The translations under genes were made by a program, and so were the position numbers. 40,780 bases of DNA from Actinomycetota bacterium (GTDB lineage Bacteria; Actinomycetota; Rubrobacteria; Rubrobacterales; Rubrobacteraceae). Below, in pieces: positions 32,761 through 40,658 of the stretch (position 1 is the first letter of the stretch; every line of letters begins with the position of its first letter). The DNA is taken from assembly GCA_902810695.1 (NCBI GenBank), contig CADDYV010000030.1, forward strand, positions 1-40,780, given 5' to 3'. The notes beneath the pieces are model-generated. The model was not told the origin of the DNA. It did no database searches and was given only the letters and a program-made list of their open reading frames with translations.

Positions 32761-33741
32761 TTGGGCGCCCGGATCATAGACGGCAAGGCTCTCGCCGCCG
32801 GACTGAAGCGGCAACTGGCAGAGCAGATGGCCGCCCTGGAAGAGAAGGATATCAGACCTGGGCTCGCGACCGTGCTGGTGGGCAACCCTTACGAGGCGGA
32901 AGCCTACGAGAAGAGGATTCGATACCTCGCCGGGGATATCGGCTGCCACTATACCCGCGAGCCGCTCCCGGAAGATACGGCAGAGGCCGACGTGGTAGCA
33001 ACCGTCGGCAAGCTCAACGCGGACCCGCGCGTATCCGGCATCCTGATCCTCAAGCCGCTGCCGGAGGGAATCTCCGAAGCCGCGGTGCACGAGGCGCTGG
33101 ACCCGAAGAAGGACATCGAGGCGGTCCACCCGGTGAACGCGGGCCTCCTGACTCTGGGAAGACCCCGCTACGTTCCCTCCACCCCGGCGGCCTGCTTCCA
33201 CGCGCTGGATAGCTACCTCGCTTCCTCGGGGCGAGATCCCGCAGACTTCTACTCCCGGAGCAACCTGGTGGTCGTGGGCCGCTCGAACAACGTCGGAAAG
33301 CCTCTCGTCTCCTTGGGGTTCTCGCGCAACGCCACCGTAACCTCCTGCGACGTGCACACCTACAACGCCGGACGCCTGCGCGAGTTCACCATCCAGGCCG
33401 ATATCCTCATCGTGGCCGCGGGTGTAGAGGGGCTCATAGACGCAAGCTACGTGCGGGAAGGTGTGATCGCCGTGGACGTGGGCATCAACCCGGTCGAAGA
33501 CCCCGAAACCGGCCAGACGAAGCTCGTCGGAGATCTGGACTTCGAGAGCGTCGCGGAGAAGGCCGAGGCCCTCACCCCCGTCCCCGGCGGCATCGGTCCC
33601 GTAACCGACGCCTGGCTCCTGAACAACGCCATCCTGGCCGCAAAAACCGCCGCAGGGCTCGACACCTCTGTTGAACCCGCGGCCAGGCAGCCTCTCTCTT
33701 CAAGCAACAAGATATACAATCTACAGAACATCAGGGAATAA
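32761..33741 (+). CDS. FolD-family methylene-THF dehydrogenase lacking canonical cyclohydrolase residues
   Basis: A 326-residue FolD homologue. N-terminal folate domain and Rossmann domain are both recognisable: RIIDGKALA, VVVGRSNNVGKPLVS, VDVGINPVEDP and TPVPGGIGPVTDAW. An ungapped alignment from VLVG onward to E. coli FolD places Y49 on Y52, but I53 on the essential K56, L97 on Q98 and E120 on D121. So the dehydrogenase fold is intact while the cyclohydrolase catalytic set is lost, as in monofunctional dehydrogenases. The FchA-like gene just upstream could supply the missing step. The TTG at 32761, seven bases after GGAGG, is preferred over the TTG at 32755. A 40-residue C-terminal extension is extra. 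Confidence 0.88.
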   Translation: MGARIIDGKALAAGLKRQLAEQMAALEEKDIRPGLATVLVGNPYEAEAYEKRIRYLAGDIGCHYTREPLPEDTAEADVVATVGKLNADPRVSGILILKPLPEGISEAAVHEALDPKKDIEAVHPVNAGLLTLGRPRYVPSTPAACFHALDSYLASSGRDPADFYSRSNLVVVGRSNNVGKPLVSLGFSRNATVTSCDVHTYNAGRLREFTIQADILIVAAGVEGLIDASYVREGVIAVDVGINPVEDPETGQTKLVGDLDFESVAEKAEALTPVPGGIGPVTDAWLLNNAILAAKTAAGLDTSVEPAARQPLSSSNKIYNLQNIRE

Positions 33742-33758
33742 GCAAGGAGGAGCCCGGT

Positions 33759-35060
33759 ATGCCCGAGAGAAGAACGCCTTTCTACGATTACCACCTGCGC
33801 ACCGCTAGCAGCATGGTCAAAGGTGGCGGAGACTTCATGTTCCCCACCTCCTACACCTCACCGGTCGAGGAGCATTTGAACGTCAGGCGCAACGCAGGTG
33901 TGCAGGACTTATCCACGATGGGAGAGGTGGACATCAAGGGTCCGGGCGCCGAGCGGCTGGTGCGGCGGCTTCTGGTCAACGAGGTTCTGGACATGGAGCC
34001 GGGACAGCTCCGCTACTCGCAGATGTGCAACGAAGAGGGCGGCATTGTGGACGATATTACCGTCTACAAGTTCGATGACGAGCACTTCATGATCGTGGTC
34101 AGCAGCGGGCCGCGCATAAAGAGCTACCGCTGGATCGCAGAGCACGCCGCAGGCGCGAGCGCCTACGTAACCGATATGACGGCGGCGATCGCGCTGCCCG
34201 TGGTGCAGGGGCCGCGCTCGCGCCAGTTTCTCAAGACTGTCGTTGAAGACGTGGACCTCGACGCTCTTCGATTTTTCCGGTTCGCCCGCGGGCGGATCGG
34301 GGACGTGGAGCTTCTCATCTCCCGCTCCGGCTACACCGGAGAGCTCGGCTACGAGCTCTACACTCCCGCAGATCAGGCGCAGGTTTTGTGGGAGCACCTC
34401 TTGCAGCAGGGCCGCGAGTTCAACCTGCGTCCCTACGGTGTTCAGGCCATGCAATCGCTGCGCATCGAGAAGAGCCTGCCGCTCTACGGCTCGGACATAA
34501 ACGAAGCGTACACCCCGTTTCACGCGGGGCTTGGGCGCTGGGTCCGTTTCGACAAGCCTGACTTCATAGGTCGGGAGGCGCTGTTGCGGGTGCAGGAGCG
34601 GGGGCTGGAGAAGCGCTGGGTCGGGCTGACGCTCGAAAGCGAGGCTCCCGCCGCAGCGGGCGACAAAGTCTACAGCATCGGTGATGTGGCGACCTTCCGG
34701 GAGATGATGTACAGCGGCAGCGAGGCCGGAGAGTACAAGGATAGGCTCTTGCCCGGAGAGAGGCAGGTCGGGCACGTAACCGCGAGCGTCTGGGGACCGA
34801 CGGTGGGAAAGATGCTCGCGATGGCCTACGTGGATACCGCCCACTCCTGGCCGGGGAACAACCTGCTCGTGGAGATAAACGGCCGTCCCGTCGCCGCGAA
34901 GGTCGTCCAGACGCCGTTCTTCGACCCGGAGATGAGGCGTCCCCGGGCCAAACCCCAGGACGACGAGGGGAGACTGGAGCCGACCCCGCAGCCGGTTCCG
35001 GCCACCGGTGTCCCGGCGGGCACCTCCCTCGACACCTCCCACGGCAACGGCGCGAGATGA
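33759..35060 (+). CDS. Aminomethyltransferase (GcvT-like) paralogue
   Basis: A 433-residue T-protein-fold enzyme. The folate-binding aspartate motif is canonical, GGIVDDITVYKF, followed by VVQGPRSRQFL, ISRSGYTGELGYELY and SLRIEKSLPLYGSDI; the C-terminal barrel ends near residue 390 and is followed by a proline-rich tail. It probably transfers a methyl or methylene group from an N-methyl amine or aminomethyl donor to THF. It is the third GcvT-fold protein in this block. No GcvH or GcvP gene is visible, so a glycine-cleavage role is less likely than partnership with the sarcosine oxidase-like enzyme encoded just downstream (4-bp overlap). Strong AAGGAGGAG before the ATG. Confidence 0.9.
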   Translation: MPERRTPFYDYHLRTASSMVKGGGDFMFPTSYTSPVEEHLNVRRNAGVQDLSTMGEVDIKGPGAERLVRRLLVNEVLDMEPGQLRYSQMCNEEGGIVDDITVYKFDDEHFMIVVSSGPRIKSYRWIAEHAAGASAYVTDMTAAIALPVVQGPRSRQFLKTVVEDVDLDALRFFRFARGRIGDVELLISRSGYTGELGYELYTPADQAQVLWEHLLQQGREFNLRPYGVQAMQSLRIEKSLPLYGSDINEAYTPFHAGLGRWVRFDKPDFIGREALLRVQERGLEKRWVGLTLESEAPAAAGDKVYSIGDVATFREMMYSGSEAGEYKDRLLPGERQVGHVTASVWGPTVGKMLAMAYVDTAHSWPGNNLLVEINGRPVAAKVVQTPFFDPEMRRPRAKPQDDEGRLEPTPQPVPATGVPAGTSLDTSHGNGAR

Positions 35061-36286
35061 ACGATTCGTACTCGGGCCGCTACGATGTGATCGTCGTCGG
35101 GGCGGGCGCGATGGGCAGCGCCACCGCCTACTACCTCGCCCGGCGCGGCAAGCGGGTGCTCGCCATCGAACGTTTCGGTATCCCGCACTCGATGGGCTCT
35201 TCCCACGGCCACACCCGCATCATCCGGCTCGCCTACTACGAGCACCCCTCCTACGTGATGCTGCTCAGACGAGCTTACGAGCTGTGGCGCGATATCCAGC
35301 GCGAAGCCGGCGAGAAGCTCCTTCACATCACCGGCTCCGTAGACGCCGGGCCCGAGGATAGCTGGGTTTTCAAGGGCTCGTGGGAGTCCTGCAGGCTCCA
35401 CGACCTTCCCCACGAGGTCCTGACCGGATCCGAACTGCGGCGGCGCCACCCTGGCTACCACCTGCCCCCCGAGCACCTGGCGCTCTTGCAGCCGGAGGGT
35501 GGCTTCCTCGCGCCGGAGCGGTGCATCGTCTCCTACGTGATGGCGGCGCAGGCGAGAGGAGCCGAGGTTCATGGCCGCGAGCGAGTCCTGGAGTGGGTTC
35601 CGCTCGAAGGCGGGGTGCGCGTCCGCACCGACCGCGGCACATACGAAGCGGAGAAACTCGTCATCACCGCCGGAGCGTGGAACGGGCACCTGCTCAACAT
35701 CCTCGACGGCCTCGTCGCGCCCGAGCGCCAGGTTCTCGCCTGGCTACAGCCGACCCGCCCCGAATACTTCCGGCCAGAGAACTTCCCGGTGTTCAACCTG
35801 CTCGTGGACGAGGGACGCTTCTACGGTTTTCCGGTCTTCGGGGTGCCGGGCTTTAAGTTCGGCAAATACCACCACCTCGAAGAGAGCGTGGACCCCGAAA
35901 ATTGGGACCGCGAAGTCCACGACCACGACGAGCGGTTGCTCAGGGAGTTCGCCGGGCGGTACTTCCCGGATGGGTGCGGTCCGACGATGGACCTCCAGGT
36001 ATGCATGTTCACCAACTCGCCCGACAACCACTTCGTCATAGACGTGCACCCCGATTACCCGCAGGTCTCCTTCGCCTCGCCCTGCTCCGGGCACGGCTTC
36101 AAGTTCGCGAGCGTGGTAGGTGAGATCATGGCGGACCTCGCCGAGCGGGGCATGACCCGCCACGACATAAGCCTCTTCCGACTGGGGCGGTTCGCAGAAC
36201 CAGAGCGGCGCGTAGTCTCCTTCGAAGCGCGCGACGGGAGAGCACGCCGCTTTTCCAGGCCGAGGGAGGTGCGCCCGCTCTGGTAA
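35057..36286 (+). CDS. Monomeric sarcosine oxidase / N-methyl amino acid oxidase family
   Basis: A 409-residue flavoenzyme. It has VIVVGAGAMGSATAYYLARRG (FAD dinucleotide site, split here for reading as GAGAMG at residues 15-20), H50, R54 and R57 in SSHGHTRIIR, the flavin-linking cysteine C316 in CMFTNSPD, and K349 in CSGHGFKF. These match the Bacillus monomeric sarcosine oxidase residues H45, R49, R52, C315 and K348, so an active oxidase with covalent FAD is expected. It oxidises N-methyl groups of sarcosine, N-methyltryptophan or similar. It overlaps the GcvT paralogue by 4 bp, hinting that formaldehyde or methylene is passed to THF. The C-terminus is about 20 residues longer than usual. 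Confidence 0.93.
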   Translation: MNDSYSGRYDVIVVGAGAMGSATAYYLARRGKRVLAIERFGIPHSMGSSHGHTRIIRLAYYEHPSYVMLLRRAYELWRDIQREAGEKLLHITGSVDAGPEDSWVFKGSWESCRLHDLPHEVLTGSELRRRHPGYHLPPEHLALLQPEGGFLAPERCIVSYVMAAQARGAEVHGRERVLEWVPLEGGVRVRTDRGTYEAEKLVITAGAWNGHLLNILDGLVAPERQVLAWLQPTRPEYFRPENFPVFNLLVDEGRFYGFPVFGVPGFKFGKYHHLEESVDPENWDREVHDHDERLLREFAGRYFPDGCGPTMDLQVCMFTNSPDNHFVIDVHPDYPQVSFASPCSGHGFKFASVVGEIMADLAERGMTRHDISLFRLGRFAEPERRVVSFEARDGRARRFSRPREVRPLW

Positions 36287-36303
36287 TTTGAGAATTTTTT
36301 GCG

Positions 36304-37077
36304 CTAGCTGGCTCGGGCCCGGCGGTACTCTTCGACTACGAGATCGGTCAGCTCCTCCATGGAGGTCTCGGCCGTAGGCTTGTCGTAGGTGATCTCGCCG
36401 TGCTGGATCAGGTTCACCCGGTCGCAGATGCCGAAGATGTGAGCGTAGTTGTGGTCCACCATGATGATCGAGATCTCCCCGTCCTCCCGGAGCCTCTGGA
36501 TGAGGTCCATGATCATCGTGGCCTCCTTGGCCCCCATCGCCGCCAGAGGCTCGTCCAGCAGCAATATCTTCGTGTTGGCCGAGTACACCGCCCGCGCGAC
36601 CGCTATCGCCTGGCGCTGCCCGCCGGAGAGGCGGGCTATCGGTTCGTCTATCGAGGGGATGTTGACGCCAATGTCCTCCAGGTACTGGCGGGTTTTCTTC
36701 TTCATCTCGCGCTTGTTCAAAAAGCGCGGGAATTTGTGGGTGATCTCCTTGTTGAGGAACATGTTCTCGTAGACGGTCATGTCGTTGGCCAGCGCAAGGT
36801 CCTGGTAGACCGCCTGTATCCCCAGAGACTGGGCGTGGGAGACGGACTTCAGTTCGATCTCCTCGCCCTCCAGGTAGAGCTTGCCCTCCGTAGGCTTGTG
36901 GAAGCCCGTGAGGATCTTCATCAGGGTGGACTTGCCCGCGCCGTTGTCGCCCACGATCCCGAGGACCTCGCCCTTCTTGAGATGCATGGAGACGCCGCGC
37001 AGGGCAACCACGGATCCAAACTGCTTGACGATGCCCTCAGCCCGCAGAACGTCGGGCACTTCTTCGGTGTTGCTCAT
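36304..37077 (-). CDS. Sugar-type ABC transporter ATPase, single cassette
   Basis: A 257-residue ATP-binding subunit. Walker A is GDNGAGKST (residues 43-51), Q-loop AVYQDL, signature LSGGQRQA (150-157), Walker B ILLLDEPLAA with D175 and E176, and switch histidine H209 (VDHN). It has one cassette, not the two of RbsA-type proteins, resembling FrcA of the fructose importer. It is the last gene of a binding protein-permease-ATPase operon. The ATG at 37077 overlaps the permease stop by 4 bp; the frame is open much further upstream, but that region is inside the permease gene. It runs convergent to the sarcosine oxidase-like gene (17-bp gap). Confidence 0.94.
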   Translation of the reverse strand: MSNTEEVPDVLRAEGIVKQFGSVVALRGVSMHLKKGEVLGIVGDNGAGKSTLMKILTGFHKPTEGKLYLEGEEIELKSVSHAQSLGIQAVYQDLALANDMTVYENMFLNKEITHKFPRFLNKREMKKKTRQYLEDIGVNIPSIDEPIARLSGGQRQAIAVARAVYSANTKILLLDEPLAAMGAKEATMIMDLIQRLREDGEISIIMVDHNYAHIFGICDRVNLIQHGEITYDKPTAETSMEELTDLVVEEYRRARAS

Positions 37078-38111
37078 GTAGATCCTTTCCTCCTGGCCTG
37101 GAGAAACCCGCCGAAGCCACCGCGCTCGCGCACGGTGCCGAGGTAGATGTTGAAGATCATCAGTATCAGGATCGCAACCCCCAGGATGACGTCGAAGGTG
37201 TTGGCGCTGACCCCGAGGAGCGTGAACCCCTGCCTGAGCTCCGCCAGCACTATGGAGCCCAGAAACGCACCGATCATGGTCCCGACCCCGCCGGCCAGCG
37301 GCGTGCCACCAATAACCGCCGCCGAGATAGCCAGGAACATCGTGTTCGCGCCACCGGCAAGCGGGTCTATGGACCCCACCCGCATTGACTCCAGGATGCC
37401 CGCGAACCCGGCCAGGGCGGCGGCGATCATAAAGTTGACGACCCTTATCCTGTTTACCCTGATGCCTGCCTCCCTCGCTCCTAGGAGATTTCCGCCGGTG
37501 GCGAAGGTATGCATGCCCCAGCGGGTGTGTCGGAGAAGAAGGTGCATCAGTACCAGCAGGATGAATGCCCAGACTATCTCCGAGTACGGGTAGCTTCCCA
37601 GCCACTGCCGCACCGTCCCGCCGGGAGCATTCTGGGGGAACCCGTTAAGCAGTATGACGTTAAGTCCCCCGAGCAGGAAGAACGTGCCTAAAGTGACCAC
37701 GAACGAGGGGACTCTGAAGTACACGTGCACCACACCGTTGATCAGCCCAACCGCGGCACAGGCGAGAAGCCCTATCGCCACGGCTATCGGGAGGATCAGG
37801 CGCAGGTCCGCGTAGGCGAGCCACATCACGATCGGAGCGAACCCGAAGGTAGACCCCACCGAGAGGTCTATCTCCCCCAGGATCATGACCATCACGAGGC
37901 CCACGGCCATGATCACATACGGAGCCACGGTCTGCGAGAGGGTGGTCAGGTTGCTCTGCGTCCAGAAGCCCGAGTTGGCGAACTGAAAATACAAGAACAG
38001 TATCGCGGCGATAACGAATATGCCCACCTCGCGCTGCACCAGCAGCCTGCGGGCTCCGTGTAGCAGGCCACCAGCACTCTCCTGCCTGCCGGCTGCGTTA
38101 CCGGTTGTCAT
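37074..38111 (-). CDS. ABC transporter permease, RbsC/FrcB type
   Basis: A 345-residue membrane protein with eight to ten hydrophobic helices. Typical BPD_transp_2 features are VMILGEIDLSVGSTFG, VPSFVVTLGTFFLLGGLN, the GGNLLGAREAGIRVNR loop that contacts the ATPase, and AVIGGTPLAGGVGTMIGAFLG. It forms the channel for a sugar or polyol. The ATG at 38111 has GGAGGTGAG upstream. It lies 36 bp after the binding-protein gene. Substrate cannot be predicted; inositol, ribose or fructose types share this architecture. Confidence 0.93.
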   Translation of the reverse strand: MTTGNAAGRQESAGGLLHGARRLLVQREVGIFVIAAILFLYFQFANSGFWTQSNLTTLSQTVAPYVIMAVGLVMVMILGEIDLSVGSTFGFAPIVMWLAYADLRLILPIAVAIGLLACAAVGLINGVVHVYFRVPSFVVTLGTFFLLGGLNVILLNGFPQNAPGGTVRQWLGSYPYSEIVWAFILLVLMHLLLRHTRWGMHTFATGGNLLGAREAGIRVNRIRVVNFMIAAALAGFAGILESMRVGSIDPLAGGANTMFLAISAAVIGGTPLAGGVGTMIGAFLGSIVLAELRQGFTLLGVSANTFDVILGVAILILMIFNIYLGTVRERGGFGGFLQARRKGST

Positions 38112-38147
38112 AGGCTCTCACCTCCAAATAGTTCCTCACCCTCAAGA

Positions 38148-39263
38148 CTAGGAGGGGGAGTACGTGGAAGGCGGGCTTATCTTCGAGGGAACCTTGATCA
38201 GCTTCTCCTGCTTGGAGCTGCCCTCGTAGCGCGACTTGCTGCTCAGGTATGGGGCGACCGTGTCCTTGGTAACGAACTTCAGTCCCGTGCTGGTCGTCGA
38301 AGGAGCCATGAGCCCGCCCGAAATCCTGTAGAGGTAGAGCTGCATCACCGGCCAGAAGCCCTGCTGGTAGGGCTGCTGGTCTATGGTGAAGTCCAGGTGC
38401 CCTTCCTTGATGTACTGCAGCGTCTTGGGCAGCAGGTCGTACCCGCCTCCCCTGACGCCCTTGGCGTGCAGCCCGTACTTCTTCATCACCTGGCCGACGC
38501 TCTGGGTGGACCCGGCATCCACGGCGAACATGCCCTTCACGTCCTTGTGCCCCTGGTAGTAGGCATCTATTCTGTTCAGCTCGTCGGTTACCTGCGCGCC
38601 GGTCGCCACCTCCGAGACCTGTATCGGTGCCCCGGATTGCTTGATCCCGGCCTTCGCGCCGTCTATCCTCGGCTGGATGTTGAGCTGCCCTGGGGTGGCG
38701 ATGAAGAGCGCGACCTTGCCCTTCTTGACGAGCTGGGCGATCCTCTTGCCCATCTCCACGCCGGACTGGTAGAGGTCCTGCCCGATGTACGCGAGCGCGG
38801 GGTTGGGCTTGCCCGGAGCGCCGTTGGCGTTGTAGGCGACTACGGGTATGCCCTTCTGGTAGGCTTTCAGTATCGGGGCGTTGAAAGCCTTGGGGTCCAC
38901 GATGGAGACCGCGATGCCGTCGGCATTGCCGTCAATCGCCGTGTTCATCGCGTTGACCATCTCGGAAACTATCGAGTTTTCAGATCCCGTCCACTGGTAC
39001 TTGCACCCCAGGAGCGCGCAGGCATCCTGAATGCCGTACTGCGTGGCGGTGAAGAACGGATTGGTCGTTACGTGGTTGACGAACACGAAGTTGTACTGCG
39101 GGGTCTTCGGATAGTTCCCCACTCCACTGCTGCTACCGCTGGCCTGGCTCCCCCCGCTGGTGCTCCTGCATCCGTCCAGAAGCAGCGCGCCCGCTCCAGC
39201 CGCAGCACCCGCTAGCAAAAACTTGCGGCGCGAAATACCCCGTTCCTCGATCTCTCTATCCAC
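38148..39263 (-). CDS. ABC transporter substrate-binding lipoprotein, ribose-type, Tat-exported
   Basis: A 371-residue periplasmic-binding-protein-like (Peripla_BP_4) lipoprotein. The N-terminus carries a twin-arginine signal SRRKFLL (RR at 12-13), a hydrophobic Ala/Gly-rich stretch, and a lipobox ending in C32 (LLLDGC). A serine/glycine linker follows (GGSQASGSSSG). The mature part has FVNHVTTNPFF near its start, as in ribose-type binding proteins, and VAYNANGAPGKPNPALAYIG. The GTG at 39263 is preferred because AGAAGGAG lies eight bases upstream and it gives a normal Tat signal; a start at ATG 39326 would add 21 polar residues before it. First gene of the ABC operon. Confidence 0.92.
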   Translation of the reverse strand: MDREIEERGISRRKFLLAGAAAGAGALLLDGCRSTSGGSQASGSSSGVGNYPKTPQYNFVFVNHVTTNPFFTATQYGIQDACALLGCKYQWTGSENSIVSEMVNAMNTAIDGNADGIAVSIVDPKAFNAPILKAYQKGIPVVAYNANGAPGKPNPALAYIGQDLYQSGVEMGKRIAQLVKKGKVALFIATPGQLNIQPRIDGAKAGIKQSGAPIQVSEVATGAQVTDELNRIDAYYQGHKDVKGMFAVDAGSTQSVGQVMKKYGLHAKGVRGGGYDLLPKTLQYIKEGHLDFTIDQQPYQQGFWPVMQLYLYRISGGLMAPSTTSTGLKFVTKDTVAPYLSSKSRYEGSSKQEKLIKVPSKISPPSTYSPS

Positions 39264-39324
39264 TTGTGTGTCTCCTTCTATCCCAGTTTTCCCATGGGTT
39301 CGATGGCCGGTTAGATCTTTCCCC

Positions 39325-39358
39325 ATGCACTGTGCATAACTTTACACTCACTTTACAC
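39325..39358 (-). promoter_or_regulatory. Candidate operators upstream of the ABC transporter operon
   Basis: About 60-95 bp upstream of the binding-protein GTG lie a perfect 13-bp inverted repeat ATGCAC-T-GTGCAT (39325-39337) and, adjacent to it, two direct copies of ACTTTACAC (39339-39347 and 39350-39358) spaced by 2 bp, a period of 11 bp or one helical turn. Read on the minus strand the repeats are GTGTAAAGT and may overlap a -10 element (TGTAAA), with TTGTGG at 39365-39370 as a possible -35. Regulator unknown; no regulator gene is adjacent. Confidence 0.45.
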
Positions 39359-39435
39359 CTTGGACCACAAATTCTTCTACCCTTTCTTTCAAATATCCAC
39401 CTTTTCCCACAACCTGAATTGTAATGTCTTGGGCT

Positions 39436-40635
39436 TCAGGCGATAAACCGCCAGCTCACGAACATGGCGCACAATACGAGGGAGAAAGCGGTACTCAGGA
39501 TGAGCCAGCCGCTGAGAAGCCAGCGATTTTTGAGCAGCCTGCCAAGCGTTATGAAGAGAGGAAAGGCGACGAGCACGTACCTCGGCATTCCCATGAGCGG
39601 AATGTCTTCCGTCCCCAGAAAAACCGGAGGCACGACGAGCAGGAAAGCGTAGGCGCTGAGTCCGAGAGGCAGGAGCCGCAAACCCGCGATGAGGATGATG
39701 ACGGCGAAGATCAGGAAAGCCAGGTTGTAGGCGTTGGTAGCCCCGGCGAGGTGGTTTGCGATGCCAGCCGGGGTTGGGTTGTGGCGGAGTTGCGGGGTGA
39801 GGAGTTGAGACGCACCGGCGCCCGCTTTCTCCCAGGTTTCGCGGAAGGCCGTTACGGGACCGACGGGACGGCGGCCCCAGTTCTTCTGGTCCGTAAAGAA
39901 AAGCTGCGGCTTCCCGAAGCGCCACCACAGGTACGCCGCGTAGAGGGCAAGGCCGGAGGGAGCCAGGATCAGGTAGAGGGCTTGCCAGCGGTAGCGTCTC
40001 GCCTCTCTGAACCATTCGCAGGCCAGCGGCAGCCCGAGGAAGATGCCGTCCAGCCTCGTGGCCGATGCGAGACCTGCGAGCAGGCACGCCAGAAGCAGGT
40101 TCTTCCTGACCCGCACTGCCCAAATGGCTCCGGCGGAGATCGCCAGAAACAGACTCTCCGTGTAGACTGCGTTCAGGAATAAGGTCGTCGGGAAGAAGGC
40201 CAGGGTGAGGACGGTCCCCCGCGCCGTGCGCGTCCCCCAGCCGTCCTCGGCGATCCGGTATACGAACCACAAGGCAAACGGTAGCGCCACAAGCGAGACT
40301 ATGACGCCCCACACGCCGAGCGCGTCAGCGGAGATCGGACCGCCGAACAGTTCGGCGAAGGAACGCACAAGCAGCGGGTAGAGAGGAAAGAATGCCGGGG
40401 AGACGTTGTAAGGAGGGTGCAAATATCCGTAGAGAGCAAGGTGCGTGTAGTGCTCGCCGTCGAAGTGTGCCCAGATGTTCAGCGTCCCGAAGGGAACATC
40501 GGAAGTAAACTTCTGGAACCGCCCCACCGGGACACGCTCCGCGAGCCAGCGCCCGGCCACGAGGTAGAAAACCCGGCTCAGGGCGAAGACTGCCAGCACG
40601 AACCACAGCCCCTGCCCTTCTTTTTTATGCTCCAT
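39436..40635 (-). CDS. PIG-V-like membrane mannosyltransferase (GT-C fold)
   Basis: A 399-residue polytopic membrane protein with 9-11 hydrophobic helices. After the first helix, a loop contains IWAHFDGEHYTHLALYGY with the acidic catalytic-type motif (FDGEHY), followed by SPAFFPLYPLLVR, LNAVYTESLFLAISAGA and SATRLDGIFLGLPL. These match the mannosyltransferase PIG-V group of GT-C enzymes, which use polyprenyl-phosphate mannose to glycosylate lipids or proteins. It likely acts in cell-envelope glycan synthesis and is functionally separate from the catabolic genes. The ATG at 40635 is used. The stop is 172 bp upstream of the ABC operon start, and the next gene on the right edge runs in the same direction. 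Confidence 0.85.
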   Translation of the reverse strand: MEHKKEGQGLWFVLAVFALSRVFYLVAGRWLAERVPVGRFQKFTSDVPFGTLNIWAHFDGEHYTHLALYGYLHPPYNVSPAFFPLYPLLVRSFAELFGGPISADALGVWGVIVSLVALPFALWFVYRIAEDGWGTRTARGTVLTLAFFPTTLFLNAVYTESLFLAISAGAIWAVRVRKNLLLACLLAGLASATRLDGIFLGLPLACEWFREARRYRWQALYLILAPSGLALYAAYLWWRFGKPQLFFTDQKNWGRRPVGPVTAFRETWEKAGAGASQLLTPQLRHNPTPAGIANHLAGATNAYNLAFLIFAVIILIAGLRLLPLGLSAYAFLLVVPPVFLGTEDIPLMGMPRYVLVAFPLFITLGRLLKNRWLLSGWLILSTAFSLVLCAMFVSWRFIA

Positions 40636-40658
40636 TTTATTGCCCGGCAGGGTGTCGC

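Noticed and set aside
36287-36303. Bidirectional terminator between convergent genes
   Set aside because: The 17-bp gap has a short T-run (TTTTTT) but no GC-rich stem that I can draw on either side.
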